Assembly: GCA_946183365.1 (NCBI GenBank)
Contig: CAMHAH010000014.1
Span: forward strand, 1-64,000
Reading direction: 5' to 3'
Length of the DNA stretch: 64,000 nucleotides
Source: an uncultured Clostridia bacterium
Lineage (GTDB): Bacteria > Bacillota > Clostridia > Oscillospirales > Acutalibacteraceae
The notes below the pieces were generated by a model. It worked only from the letters and a program-made list of their open reading frames with translations. It had not been told where the DNA came from and searched no databases. Shown here one piece after another: positions 48,988 to 57,915 of this stretch; position 1 is the stretch's first letter; each line of letters opens with the position of its first letter. A program made the translations under genes and the position numbers.

Positions 48988-49746
48988 TCATAATTCTATC
49001 GGCTTCTTATACTCGGGCTTGATGATCTCTATATCGTCATAGCGGCTCTCGATATCCGAGGTATCTACCGTAGAGGTCAGCGGCGGGAAGGTATCGTCCC
49101 AGTGATCGAGTATGACCTTCTTGGGATTAAGGCGGGAGATTATCATCTCAGCCTGCTTTAAATTATCCTTGTAGCCGACATAAGGCAGAACGAGGATATC
49201 GCAGCTCTCGGGATATTTGACATTCTCGGCGAGGTTCATACTGCCTAAGATCAAGAGGCGCTTGTCGTCGGCGAGTATCTCGAACATCAGGGTCTCGCCG
49301 TTCTCGTTGAAGCTCAGGTGCTTGTTGAGCAATGAGGGCAGACCCACGGCGTACTTGAACAGTCTGCCGCTGAAGATCACATCGCCGGCAACTTCGAGGT
49401 CGGCGTGGCGGCTCTGGTAGGTACGGACATAGAAGCCGTTGACCGTGAAGCTCTCACCCGCCCTGATAAGGCGGATATTGTGCCTGGGCACCCCCTCTTT
49501 GACCAAAGTCTCACATGGAGTTTTTGTGCAATATATCTTAGCCTTGGGAGCTCTCTCGGCGAGAGCGGGTATATCTGAGATATGGTCAAAATGACCGTGG
49601 GTGACAAGGATATCTCTGTAGCCGAGATAATCGGTGAGCCTTGTCTTTACCTTTGAACGCTTCAGCGGCACAAACGGATCGATGAGTATTCTCTTTCCGC
49701 GCGACTCAAGGACTATTGAAGCCGTGCCGTACCAAATCAGTTTCAT
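48988..49746 (-). CDS. Metallo-beta-lactamase-fold hydrolase (UlaG-like)
   Basis: 252 aa. The metal motif HGHFDHISDIP (HxHxDH variant) is at about 54, with IWYGTASIVLESRGKRILID at the N-terminus, a QSRHADLEVAGDV loop, and PYVGYKDNLKQAE, KKVILDHWDDTFPP near the C-terminus. The MBL family covers many hydrolases; the short form with an early GT-S pattern is nearest to the UlaG/YtkL-type. Monocistronic with RBS AAAGGGG. Substrate not predictable. Confidence 0.85.
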   Translation of the reverse strand: MKLIWYGTASIVLESRGKRILIDPFVPLKRSKVKTRLTDYLGYRDILVTHGHFDHISDIPALAERAPKAKIYCTKTPCETLVKEGVPRHNIRLIRAGESFTVNGFYVRTYQSRHADLEVAGDVIFSGRLFKYAVGLPSLLNKHLSFNENGETLMFEILADDKRLLILGSMNLAENVKYPESCDILVLPYVGYKDNLKQAEMIISRLNPKKVILDHWDDTFPPLTSTVDTSDIESRYDDIEIIKPEYKKPIEL

Positions 49747-49866
49747 TTTCTAACCCCTTTTTATATATCGGTCGACTGTCTTTGACAGCCCGTAATTCAC
49801 TCCAAATCATATAATAGCAGAAAATTCACCCGCTGGCAACGGCAAAATGAAATAAAATAATTAAAA

Positions 49867-49895
49867 TTGACAAAAGTTCTCTTTTAGTCTAATAT
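49867..49895 (+). promoter_or_regulatory. Sigma-A-type promoter of the acyl-CoA synthetase operon
   Basis: TTGACA (49867-49872), 17 bp, TAATAT (49890-49895). The leader of ~115 nt ends in a MITE end (ATACTAATTTCAA at 49990-50002) followed by GGTGATAAA and the ATG. Confidence 0.7.
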
Positions 49896-50011
49896 ATATC
49901 TGTTATGCTATTACATTATATTGTAATAATAATGCTTTTTTTGCGATCCGCCCTCAGCGAAGCAAAACGGCGAAGGCGGAAGCTGTGTAATACTAATTTC
50001 AAGGTGATAAA

Positions 50012-51691
50012 ATGAAAACTCCGTTCAAACAGAGAGAACATCTCGATTATCCCGAAGCGACCATGTATCAGATGGTCGAGAAAATGTCAAAGACATATCC
50101 CGATGAGATCGCGTATGAGTTCTACGGCAAAAAGGTAAAGTACAAAGACTTTGTACAGCGCATAGACCGCTGTGCGAGAGCCTTTGTCGCCATGGGTATC
50201 AAGCCCGGCGACGCCGTAACGCTGTGTATGCCCAATATCCCTCAGGCGCTGGAGTGCTTCTACGCCGTGAACCGCATAGGGGCGGTAGCCAACATGGTAC
50301 ATCCCCTGTCGGCAAAAAACGAGATAACCTTTTATCTCAACATCTCAGAGAGCAAGGCGGTAGTCACGGTCGATATGTTCTTTGAGAACGTCAAGGCTGC
50401 TATAGCCGAGACAGGCAGAGATATCCTCGCCGTAGTCACCCGTATGCAGGACGAGCTGCCCGCTCCGCTGGGACTCGCGTTCATCTTCAAAAAGGGTATG
50501 GAGTATCTGAAATACCCCGATATCAAGAACAGCATACTGTATAAGAATTTCATCAAGAAGGGCGCGAACGCCGCTCTGCCCGATATAAGATTTGAGAAAT
50601 ACCGTACCGCGGTAATACTCTACAGCGGCGGTACCTCGGGCACGCCAAAGGGCATTTGCCTGACCGATCTTAACTTCAACGCCTGCGCTATGCAGGCGAG
50701 AGAGGCTATCGGCATGGAGTTCAAAAACGGCTACAAGATGCTCAGCTGTATGCCGATGTTCCACGGCTTCGGTCTCGGCATGAATATCCACACCGTGCTG
50801 ATACACGGCGCGACCTGTGTGCTGATGCCCACCTTCAACAAACAGAGCTACGCCAAGGCGCTGATAAAGAAGCGCCCCAACTTCATCGCCGGAGTACCGA
50901 CGATATTTGAGGCTCTGCTGCATATCGACGAACTCAAAGGTCAGGATCTGTCATTCTTGAGCGGTATGTTCTGCGGCGGCGATTCGCTCTCGGTCGAGCT
51001 CAAAAAGAGCATAGATAAGTTCCTTAAGGAGCACAACGCGAATATCCAGGTGCGCGAGGGCTACGGCCTGACCGAATGTGTCACGGCGAGCTGTCTGACG
51101 CCCAGAGACGAGTACCGCGAGCGCAGCATAGGCATACCCTTCCCCGATACATACTACCAGATAGTCACCCCGGGCACCGACGACGTTCTGCTGCCGGGTC
51201 AGGAGGGCGAGATAATACTCAGAGGTCCGACAGTCATGACGGGCTACCTCAAAAATCCCGAAGAGACCGCCAACACCTTAAGAAAGCTCTCTGACGGCAA
51301 TATATGGCTGTATACCGGCGACCTCGGATATATGGACGAGGACGGCTATGTATACTTCCGCCAGCGCATAAAGAGGATGATAATAACCAACGGCTACAAT
51401 GTTTATCCCTCTCAGATAGAGAATATCCTCGACGGCATGGACGAGATATCATACAGCTGTGTTATCGGCGTAAAAGATCCGAGACGTATGCAGCGCGTAC
51501 GCGCTTATGTGGTGCCCGTAGACGGCGTAAAGGAGAGCGAGGAGCTCAAGGAGAAGATACTCGCAGAGCTCAGTCAGCACGTTGCCGCTTACGCGATGCC
51601 CAAGGAGATCATCTTCCGCGATGAGCTGCCCAAAACTTTGGTAGGCAAGGTAGCCTACCGCCTGCTCGAGGAAGAAGCGAACAAGGAATAA
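50012..51691 (+). CDS. Class I adenylate-forming acyl-CoA synthetase (fatty-acid-CoA ligase type)
   Basis: 559 aa. AMP-binding motif ILYSGGTSGTPKGICLT (about 206-222), substrate and hinge motifs REGYGLTECVTASCLTP, YTGDLGYMDEDGYVYFRQR, KRMIITNGYNVYPSQIE and the catalytic Lys in LPKTLVGKVAYR. Closest in style to medium/long-chain acyl-CoA or aryl-CoA ligases. The next gene is a CAT-fold acyltransferase-like protein 25 bp downstream, suggesting a two-step activation/transfer module for a lipid or acylated product. RBS is modest (AAGGTGATAAA) and sits in the end of a MITE-like sequence. Confidence 0.88.
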   Translation: MKTPFKQREHLDYPEATMYQMVEKMSKTYPDEIAYEFYGKKVKYKDFVQRIDRCARAFVAMGIKPGDAVTLCMPNIPQALECFYAVNRIGAVANMVHPLSAKNEITFYLNISESKAVVTVDMFFENVKAAIAETGRDILAVVTRMQDELPAPLGLAFIFKKGMEYLKYPDIKNSILYKNFIKKGANAALPDIRFEKYRTAVILYSGGTSGTPKGICLTDLNFNACAMQAREAIGMEFKNGYKMLSCMPMFHGFGLGMNIHTVLIHGATCVLMPTFNKQSYAKALIKKRPNFIAGVPTIFEALLHIDELKGQDLSFLSGMFCGGDSLSVELKKSIDKFLKEHNANIQVREGYGLTECVTASCLTPRDEYRERSIGIPFPDTYYQIVTPGTDDVLLPGQEGEIILRGPTVMTGYLKNPEETANTLRKLSDGNIWLYTGDLGYMDEDGYVYFRQRIKRMIITNGYNVYPSQIENILDGMDEISYSCVIGVKDPRRMQRVRAYVVPVDGVKESEELKEKILAELSQHVAAYAMPKEIIFRDELPKTLVGKVAYRLLEEEANKE

Positions 51692-51716
51692 CATAAGGTA
51701 TTAGGAAGGTATAGAT

Positions 51717-52613
51717 ATGGCAAAGGTTATCAACGGCTACAAGCTAAAGTGGGGCGACCGCAGGGACGGCCGCCGAATAAAGGTGGCGGGTCTGCAGACC
51801 ATCATGGCTCACCTCTACCCCAACCGTACGGACAGCGAGGTGTATCTGCACGATACCCTCGACATCACCGATCTGATGAAATTCGTAGAAGAGAAGAACG
51901 CTCAGCACCCCGAGCTCAAAACCACGTTTTTTCACTGTGTGATAGCGGCTGTCTCAAAGATGGTCAAAGAAAGACCGCTGATGAACCGCTTTGTACAGGG
52001 CAGGCGCACCTATGAGCGCTTTGAGATAAGCGTAGCCTTTGTCGCGAAGAGGCAGTTTTCGGATACCTCAGAGGAAGCTCTGCTGTTCTTTGTGCCCAAG
52101 GACACCGACACCGTAGACGACGTCAGCCGCATGGTGGTCGACAAGGTCACTAAGGTGCGCAAGGCGGGCGACAACAAGGGCGGCATAGACGAGCTGCTGG
52201 ATAAGTTCGCTGCTCTGCCGAGACCTATCCTCATGGCTGCTGTCAAGGTGATCCGCATACTTGATTTCTGGGGCAAGAACCCCAAGGCGCTGACCGACGG
52301 AGACCCAAACTACGCCTCGGTATTCCTGAGCAACCTCGGCAGTATCAAATGCCCCGCGGTATATCACCACCTCAACAACTACGGCACAAACAGTCTGATG
52401 GTGACCATAGGTACGATGCGCGACGAAGAGAAAATAATGCCCGACGGCTCTAAGCAGGTAAGAAAGTTAGTGGATATCGGCGCTACCTTAGACGAGCGTA
52501 TCGGCGACGGCTTCTACTTCGCGAGAAGTCTCAAGCTCATGCACTATATCTGCTCGAACCCTTATATACTCGAACGACCCATCGGCGAGCCGAGCGGATT
52601 TGACTACAAATAA
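51717..52613 (+). CDS. CAT-fold (2-oxoacid dehydrogenase acyltransferase-like) protein lacking the catalytic His
   Basis: 298 aa. It corresponds to the E2p-like catalytic domain alone: no lipoyl domain and no E1/E3-binding domain. The core HDTLDITDLMKFVEEKNA, FHCVIAAVSKMVKERPLMNRF and VFLSNLGSIKCPAVYHHLNN match the CAT/E2 fold. The canonical C-terminal DHRxxDG is DERIGDG here (about 259-265), so the His that acts as the general base is Glu. Function as an acyltransferase is therefore uncertain; a structural or altered-chemistry role is possible. Coupled to the acyl-CoA ligase gene. Confidence 0.8.
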   Translation: MAKVINGYKLKWGDRRDGRRIKVAGLQTIMAHLYPNRTDSEVYLHDTLDITDLMKFVEEKNAQHPELKTTFFHCVIAAVSKMVKERPLMNRFVQGRRTYERFEISVAFVAKRQFSDTSEEALLFFVPKDTDTVDDVSRMVVDKVTKVRKAGDNKGGIDELLDKFAALPRPILMAAVKVIRILDFWGKNPKALTDGDPNYASVFLSNLGSIKCPAVYHHLNNYGTNSLMVTIGTMRDEEKIMPDGSKQVRKLVDIGATLDERIGDGFYFARSLKLMHYICSNPYILERPIGEPSGFDYK

Positions 52614-52617
52614 CGAA

Positions 52618-52646
52618 TTGACTATATTACCCTGTTAATATATAAT
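52618..52646 (+). promoter_or_regulatory. Sigma-A-type promoter of the binding-protein gene
   Basis: TTGACT (52618-52623), 17 bp, TATAAT (52641-52646); RBS AAAGGAG before the ATG at 52693. Confidence 0.7.
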
Positions 52647-52692
52647 ATATACGGTATGACCCTTTTGAAGCTCTGAAAAAGGAGAACTCGAA

Positions 52693-53991
52693 ATGAAAGC
52701 TAAGAGAGTATTGGCGTTTTTACTGGCGGCTCTGATGATCGTTTCGCTCGCCGCGTGCGGCAAGACCGAGGATACAAAGCCCGTTGACACAAGGACCTAT
52801 ATATACTGGCTCAACTTCAAGCCCGAGCTTGACGCGACGCTGCAGGAGCTCGCCGCGACCTACGCTGAGGCTAAGAAGATAGACGTAAAGGTGGTAACTC
52901 CGCCGTCGGGCGAGTACGGCAGCACCCTGTCGGCTCAGCTTGAGAGCGACGATCCGCCCACCATGTTCGTCTTGGGCAACAACGACGACGTCAAGACCTA
53001 TGAAAAATATCTCGCCGACTTAAAGGGCACTGATATACAAAAAGAGCTCAGCTCCGATAACTACAACCTGTATGACGGTTCTAAGATCGCCGCTATCGGC
53101 TACTGCTATGAGTGCTTCGGAATAATAGTAAACCCCGAGCTCGTACAGCTCGCGGGCTACAAGGCGTCTGATATAAAGGATTTCGCCTCGCTTAAGGCGG
53201 CTGTCGAGTATATCCACAACAACGCCTCTTGGCTTGGCTTCGACGCCTTTTCATCCTGCGCTATGAACGAGAGCAACGCGTGGAGATTTACCGGCCATAT
53301 GGCTAACCTCGAATATTTCTATGACGAGCGCGACGAGGGCGGCTGGAGCGAGGCTCCGTCATCCATCCGCGGCAGATATACAGAGAACTTCAAGAACCTG
53401 TATGACCTGTGTATAAACAACTGCCGCACCTCTCCCGATAAGCTCAACAGCGAGAACCTCTATCCCATAAACGAATTCAAGCTCAGAGAGACCGCGTTCT
53501 GCTTAGGCGGCTCATGGGATTACGCCGAGATATCCGAAACTGTTCCCGGAGCGATAATGATACCCCTCTACTCAGGCATGGACGGCGAGGACAGAGCCGG
53601 ACTGTGCTGCGGCACCGAGAACTACTGGGCAGTAAACGACAAGGTAAGCAAGTCGGCTCAGGAGGCTACGCTGAAATTCATGTACTGGCTCGTGACCAAC
53701 GATAAGGCTTCGGCCGCCTTGGTAAAGCAGCTGGGCGTAATGCCGTACAGGAATGTGCCCGCATCTGAAAACACCTTCCTGAAGAACGCCGACGCCTATA
53801 CCTCAAAGGGCAACTACGTCATGGACTGGGCGTTCAGATATCAGCCGAACTCAGAGGAGTACAGAGCCGATCTCAGGAGCGCTCTGATAAACTACAACTC
53901 CGATCAGACCGACGCGAACTGGGAGAACGTCAAAAAGGCGCTCACCGACGGTTGGGCACAGCAGTATTCAAAGCAGAACGAAAGTAAATAA
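52693..53991 (+). CDS. Extracellular solute-binding lipoprotein (family 1, sugar-type)
   Basis: 432 aa. Lipoprotein signal AFLLAALMIVSLAACGKTED with lipobox LAAC (Cys about 22). The two-lobed binding-protein fold is recognisable from TPPSGEYGSTLSAQLESDDPP, the hinge/ligand segments ATLKFMYWLVTN and a conserved C-terminal Trp region. Family 1 proteins bind sugars or oligosaccharides for ABC importers. No permease or ATPase gene is adjacent, so it works with a distant transporter or as a stand-alone sensor. Strong promoter and terminator: monocistronic. Confidence 0.88.
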   Translation: MKAKRVLAFLLAALMIVSLAACGKTEDTKPVDTRTYIYWLNFKPELDATLQELAATYAEAKKIDVKVVTPPSGEYGSTLSAQLESDDPPTMFVLGNNDDVKTYEKYLADLKGTDIQKELSSDNYNLYDGSKIAAIGYCYECFGIIVNPELVQLAGYKASDIKDFASLKAAVEYIHNNASWLGFDAFSSCAMNESNAWRFTGHMANLEYFYDERDEGGWSEAPSSIRGRYTENFKNLYDLCINNCRTSPDKLNSENLYPINEFKLRETAFCLGGSWDYAEISETVPGAIMIPLYSGMDGEDRAGLCCGTENYWAVNDKVSKSAQEATLKFMYWLVTNDKASAALVKQLGVMPYRNVPASENTFLKNADAYTSKGNYVMDWAFRYQPNSEEYRADLRSALINYNSDQTDANWENVKKALTDGWAQQYSKQNESK

Positions 53992-54005
53992 ATGTAAAAA
54001 AATGA

Positions 54006-54035
54006 CCGCAGAGAGCGTATCTCTGCGGTTTTTTG
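54006..54035 (+). terminator. Intrinsic terminator of the binding-protein gene
   Basis: CCGCAGAGA-GCGTA-TCTCTGCGG followed by TTTTTTGCG. Confidence 0.9.
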
Positions 54036-54099
54036 CGTTTGTTATCAATGATTTGTATTATGGTTTTGTCCGGGCGCAAATACCGCCGAGCTTTATGTA

Positions 54100-55581
54100 T
54101 CAATAGAAGCTGCCGCTCCTGAACAAGCCCATGAACAGCAAAAGGATTATCGCTATGAATATGAGATGCTTGAACTTTTGATCCACCAAAAGACCGATGA
54201 ACTCGCGCAGAAAGGCGTTCAGATAAAAATACGGCTTGGTCTTGGCGGATATCCCCTTGGCTTCAAAGCCGTTTTTTTCGGCTAAGATATAACCTCTGAA
54301 AACATGGTAGTTAGTGGTGGCGAAGGCTATCTTCTTGCTGTCAAAGTCGTCAGCGTCCTCGGCTATCCTGTCGCGTGAGAACTGCATATTCTGCATGGTG
54401 TTGACGCTCTTGTCCTCTTTTATGATACGCTCCTCGGGGATACCGACGCTTAGCAGGTACCTCTTCATAGCCTCAGCCTCAGATATCACCTCGTCGTCTC
54501 CCTGACCGCCCGAGGGCACGAACACGGCGTGCTTGCCTGTAGAAGAGAACTGCCGCTTCTCAAATTCTACGGCGCTGTCGGCTCTGGCTCTGAGCAAGGG
54601 GGTAAGACTGCCGTCGGAGCAGATGGCGCAGCCGAGGATGATTATGTAATCACGGTCATACGGCGGCTTGTACTTAGTCGCAAGGAAGGACGAAGCCGCG
54701 GTCGAGATGAACATACAGCCGAAATAACAGATAAGGTAGGTCAGCGCGGGTCTGAGTTTATTTGTGAAAAACTGATTTGAGAACGGGAGATAGCTCGCCC
54801 CCAAGGTAAGCAGAGTGCCTATAGCCCATATGATACCGAAGGCTATGCCGAGGGCGTTTACGGGACGGTAGCCCTCATTGCGCAAGAGCCATATATTACT
54901 GACGGAGAGAAAAACAGCGAATACCAATAATACAGGCGTAAGCCCCAGCAGGAGCATCGTGCTGACGTCGGCTATAACGCCGATAAAATTGCCGAAGTTA
55001 TTGACGACATTGTTCAATATCTTATAAACGCCGAACGCCAGCGCGACGAAAAGGAAAATGCTCACACCGCCGCAGGCTATCATCTGATAGCAGAAATCGC
55101 CCTTTCTGTAATAATCTATGAAGCTCCATATCATGAATATCAGGATAACGGCAAGGATACCGATAAAGGTCCAAATAACTACCTGACTGCCGCTGAAGTC
55201 AAATCCGCCGTATGTACTGAAGATCACGCCGATCGAAGATACCGAGAACGCGATATTAAATACGGTCTCATACTCATCGCCGTCAGCGTTCCTCAAGGTA
55301 TAATGAATATCTCCGTAGACGGAGCCGCTGTCCAATGCCTTGAAAACAAAAACCCGACCCCTGTCGTCTGAATAGTGACCCTTATACTCGACCACATTAT
55401 CCTCGCTGAGGCTGACCTTGACGTCGACTGCCTCTGTGTACTCAACCGAGCCGATTTCTCTATGCAGCTCATACACGCCGCCGACCGCTGTAACGTATGT
55501 CACACAGAAGAGCGCCGCGACCAAGATAATGATATTCATGATTATCATTTTTTTATTTATCTTTCTTTTTTTAGGCTTCAT
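54100..55581 (-). CDS. Polytopic membrane protein with C-terminal DUF218 (YdcF/ElyC-like) domain
   Basis: 493 aa. After a signal-anchor-like N-terminus and an extracytoplasmic beta region (about 30-125), at least six membrane helices follow (for example VIWTFIGILAVILIFMIWSF). A cytoplasmic/extracytoplasmic DUF218 domain (about 310-455) then carries IIILGCAICSDGSLTPLLRARA, PSGGQGDDEVISEAEAM, ERIIKEDKSVNTMQN and ATTNYHVFRG, which are the defining DUF218 motifs, and a final helix. Relatives (YdcF, SanA, ElyC) act in envelope maintenance. Own transcript, with a short MITE relative upstream. Confidence 0.8.
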   Translation of the reverse strand: MKPKKRKINKKMIIMNIIILVAALFCVTYVTAVGGVYELHREIGSVEYTEAVDVKVSLSEDNVVEYKGHYSDDRGRVFVFKALDSGSVYGDIHYTLRNADGDEYETVFNIAFSVSSIGVIFSTYGGFDFSGSQVVIWTFIGILAVILIFMIWSFIDYYRKGDFCYQMIACGGVSIFLFVALAFGVYKILNNVVNNFGNFIGVIADVSTMLLLGLTPVLLVFAVFLSVSNIWLLRNEGYRPVNALGIAFGIIWAIGTLLTLGASYLPFSNQFFTNKLRPALTYLICYFGCMFISTAASSFLATKYKPPYDRDYIIILGCAICSDGSLTPLLRARADSAVEFEKRQFSSTGKHAVFVPSGGQGDDEVISEAEAMKRYLLSVGIPEERIIKEDKSVNTMQNMQFSRDRIAEDADDFDSKKIAFATTNYHVFRGYILAEKNGFEAKGISAKTKPYFYLNAFLREFIGLLVDQKFKHLIFIAIILLLFMGLFRSGSFY

Positions 55582-55628
55582 CTCTTACCTCCGCAGGAAA
55601 GGGCAATACCGGTCTCAGCTGACACTTT

Positions 55629-55689
55629 ATACTATTTTCAAATAAAACAGCTTAACATCTGTTTGATCCGTTTTATTTGAAATCAGTAT
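55629..55689. mobile_element. Short internally deleted MITE copy, 61 bp
   Basis: ATACTATTTTCAAATAAAAC and its complementary end GTTTTATTTGAAATCAGTAT (two mismatches) bound only ~20 bp of interior. It keeps the CAGCTTAACATCTG piece of the full element. Placed 50 bp upstream of the DUF218 gene start. Confidence 0.7.
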
Positions 55690-55725
55690 TAATAAAGTAT
55701 AGCATATAAAAGACGATTTGTCATC

Positions 55726-55760
55726 AAAAAAAGGAAAACAGCCGCCCCGAAGGACGGCTG
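55726..55760 (-). terminator. Intrinsic terminator of the 217-aa membrane protein gene
   Basis: Minus strand: CAGCCGTCC-TTCGG-GGCGGCTG then TTTTCCTTTTTTT. Confidence 0.85.
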
Positions 55761-55777
55761 AATTGAACATGAGTAAA

Positions 55778-56431
55778 TTACTCAGCGAGCATAGCCTTAG
55801 CCTTTGCAAGGAAGGACAGATACATAATGTACTGAACAATGCTCAGGATACCTGCGACCAGAGCGATGATAGCAGCTACAGTAGAAGCAGTCATACCGCC
55901 CAGGATCAGAACGATCAGGTTAGCGATGATAGCCAGAACGTTGATGACAATGATCATCTTGAGGATGTTATTGCCCTTAGCGCTGATCTCGCCGTTGTTG
56001 AGCTGATCGGCAAGCTTGATGATACCGGTGATAATGAAGATGGTTGAGAACAGCGTCGCAAGACTTGAGATCAAAGAACCGATAGCGCTTACAGTAGCGT
56101 TACCTGAGAAGATGCTGCTGATCAATGAACCTACGATACCGATGATGATGCAGATAAGGGCAGCCTTGAAAGAAGACTCTTCCTTAGACGCATTGGAAAC
56201 ACCGACGATGATCATGATGAACGCGATGATGCTCAGTATGCTTGCAGCCAGCATGAAAATCGCAGTCGCGCCGCCTGCAGCAATTGTGCCTGTAGCAGAT
56301 TTGCCGGAAGCAGCAGCAAGAGCAATAACTAAGGTGATTATGCCGATAGTACCGCAGATGCCTCCTATCAGAGCAAGGATCTCAGCAGTGAAAATTCTCT
56401 TCACACCTTTTGCCGCATTGGGAAATCTCAT
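55778..56431 (-). CDS. Four- to six-helix membrane protein of unknown function
   Basis: 217 aa. Hydrophobic segments include ALIGGICGTIGIITLVIALA, GGATAIFMLAASILSIIAFI, LICIIIGIVGSLISSIF, IKLAD-bounded NNILKMIIVINVLAIIANLI and VAAIIALVAGILSIVQYIMY. Many small residues (Gly/Ala/Ser) and few charges are typical of DUF-type membrane proteins. No motif was recognised. The promoter region holds an inverted repeat (56506-56527). The strong RBS AAAGGAGAA and a terminator indicate a single-gene transcript. Confidence 0.7.
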   Translation of the reverse strand: MRFPNAAKGVKRIFTAEILALIGGICGTIGIITLVIALAAASGKSATGTIAAGGATAIFMLAASILSIIAFIMIIVGVSNASKEESSFKAALICIIIGIVGSLISSIFSGNATVSAIGSLISSLATLFSTIFIITGIIKLADQLNNGEISAKGNNILKMIIVINVLAIIANLIVLILGGMTASTVAAIIALVAGILSIVQYIMYLSFLAKAKAMLAE

Positions 56432-56505
56432 ATGTTTATTTCTCCTTTCTGTATATTTTCAGCCTGGCAGTCAGCCACACTGAATAGTTAGGATAAATAT
56501 ATCCG

Positions 56506-56527
56506 TTTAGTATTATAACATACTAAA
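56506..56527. promoter_or_regulatory. Palindrome over the -10 of the 217-aa membrane protein gene
   Basis: TTTAGTAT-TATAAC-ATACTAAA (perfect 8-bp arms, 6-bp spacer) includes a minus-strand TATAAT. No good -35 element lies upstream, so expression may need an activator or may be blocked by a repressor here. Confidence 0.45.
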
Positions 56528-56610
56528 ACGATAAAATCACTATCAAAATTATCAAAATTTTTGACCGATTTTTTAGATAATATGCACTTTTGACTAAATA
56601 TCATCCAAAC

Positions 56611-57318
56611 TCAGGCGGGCTCGGCTTTAAGCTCGGCCTCTTCGGCGTTTACTTTCTCTTTGTACAGTCTCAACATCTTAAGGGTCTTGACCAGAACGAT
56701 CGTCAAAAGGATAAAGCTTATCACGCACAGAAGCTGAGAGATCACGGTCGAGATCATGAAAAACGTCACGACCGAGTTTACGTCGGTCAATATCAGGGTG
56801 AGCATAGACATAAGGATAGTCGCCATGTACGATATTACGACCAGCTTGACGCATTTCTCATAGAACTCAGCCGCTTTTAACTCTCTGATCTTCTCGGCGA
56901 TCGAGATACAGCCCTCGATACAGGTGACCGAGACGACCATCATCACAATACTGCCCATCAGAGAGCCTACGTCGTCCATAGACCGGTCGGTAAAGATATT
57001 ATAGACGGTTATTCCGAGATACAGTACCGCTGCGATAGCGCCCCACACCATAGCCGATCTGAATTTTCTGACCTCGGTAGACGCCAAGATTATACCTACG
57101 AACGCCATAACATATGAGATGACCGTCACAATACCCTCCATCTCTGAAAGTATGATCACAAAATCAGCGACGAATGACGTGAACGTATAGTCCGCGTTCA
57201 TGTTAGATACCAACAGCACCAATACAAAGCTTGTCAGCAATAAGATGTACAAGATCAGCAGGATTATCTGTGAGACCAGTATTGTCCACATACCTACGGT
57301 GGCTTTTTTGAATGTCAT
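56611..57318 (-). CDS. Multi-pass membrane protein of unknown function
   Basis: 235 aa with about six hydrophobic segments (ILVSQIILLILYILLLTSFVLVLLV, VISYVMAFVGIILAS, MVWGAIAAVLYLGITVY, GSIVMMVVSVTCI, YMATILMSMLTLILTDV, ISQLLCVISFILLTIVLV) and a short acidic tail. No enzyme motif was seen. It lies between the 217-aa membrane protein and the 165-aa protein genes and resembles neither in sequence. Confidence 0.7.
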   Translation of the reverse strand: MTFKKATVGMWTILVSQIILLILYILLLTSFVLVLLVSNMNADYTFTSFVADFVIILSEMEGIVTVISYVMAFVGIILASTEVRKFRSAMVWGAIAAVLYLGITVYNIFTDRSMDDVGSLMGSIVMMVVSVTCIEGCISIAEKIRELKAAEFYEKCVKLVVISYMATILMSMLTLILTDVNSVVTFFMISTVISQLLCVISFILLTIVLVKTLKMLRLYKEKVNAEEAELKAEPA

Positions 57319-57361
57319 TATATCTACGTCCTTTTCAGTTGCGCGTCATTACATAAAGTTC

Positions 57362-57388
57362 AAATTGCCCGCCTCAGCAGAAGCGGGC
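57362..57388 (-). terminator. Hairpin after the 165-aa protein gene
   Basis: Minus strand: GCCCGC-TTCTGCTGAG-GCGGGC then AATTTGAACTTT. Moderate U content only. Confidence 0.5.
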
Positions 57389-57397
57389 AGTGTGATA

Positions 57398-57895
57398 TCA
57401 TTTCTTTTTCTTATCCTTAGAATCGGGGTCCTCATAACGAATTGAAGCCAGCATGGTCTCGAACTCCGGCAGATACTCGGCGAATTTCGCCTTGACAGAG
57501 ATATAATAGATAGCGTAGAACTTCTTTTTGAAGCGTACTATCACGACCTCTCCCGCCTGCTCAGCCTCGGTCTTGTCTGTGATATACTCGAACTTCAGCC
57601 CGAGCGCCTTCTCTGACGAGACGGTGGTCCGGAACTCTTCGGTACGGGTATAGCCCTTAAGGTTCTTTTTGAAGGTAGCCTCGGCGTCCTTTGTCATCGA
57701 CTTTACATCGGCGAACATACTCAGCCTCTGCTTATCCGTCCAGCTGACAGATACGATGATACTGCGCTTTTTATCAAGGATGCCCCAGCGGTTATACTCG
57801 AGACCGAAATAATTCTCAAGCTCGACCGCGTCCATGAGACGGTAGCCCTCGGGAACGCTGAGGGTAAGCTCTTTGTTGATCAATACATCTGTCAT
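57398..57895 (-). CDS. Cytosolic protein of unknown function (DcrB-like profile)
   Basis: 165 aa, no signal peptide or membrane helix. The alternating beta/alpha pattern (LTLSVPEGYRLMDA, SIIVSVSWTDKQRL, VVIVRFKKKFYAIYYIS, FETMLASIRY) loosely resembles DcrB/PsbP-like folds that begin with a 'P-E-G-(Y/F)' beta strand and end with 'F..ml.SI'. The C-terminus is lysine-rich. Start set at 57895 because AAGGGTGATAAGG precedes it; the MITE at 57916 abuts the start region. Function unknown. Confidence 0.65.
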   Translation of the reverse strand: MTDVLINKELTLSVPEGYRLMDAVELENYFGLEYNRWGILDKKRSIIVSVSWTDKQRLSMFADVKSMTKDAEATFKKNLKGYTRTEEFRTTVSSEKALGLKFEYITDKTEAEQAGEVVIVRFKKKFYAIYYISVKAKFAEYLPEFETMLASIRYEDPDSKDKKKK

Positions 57896-57915
57896 CCTTA
57901 TCACCCTTTTGTCTT

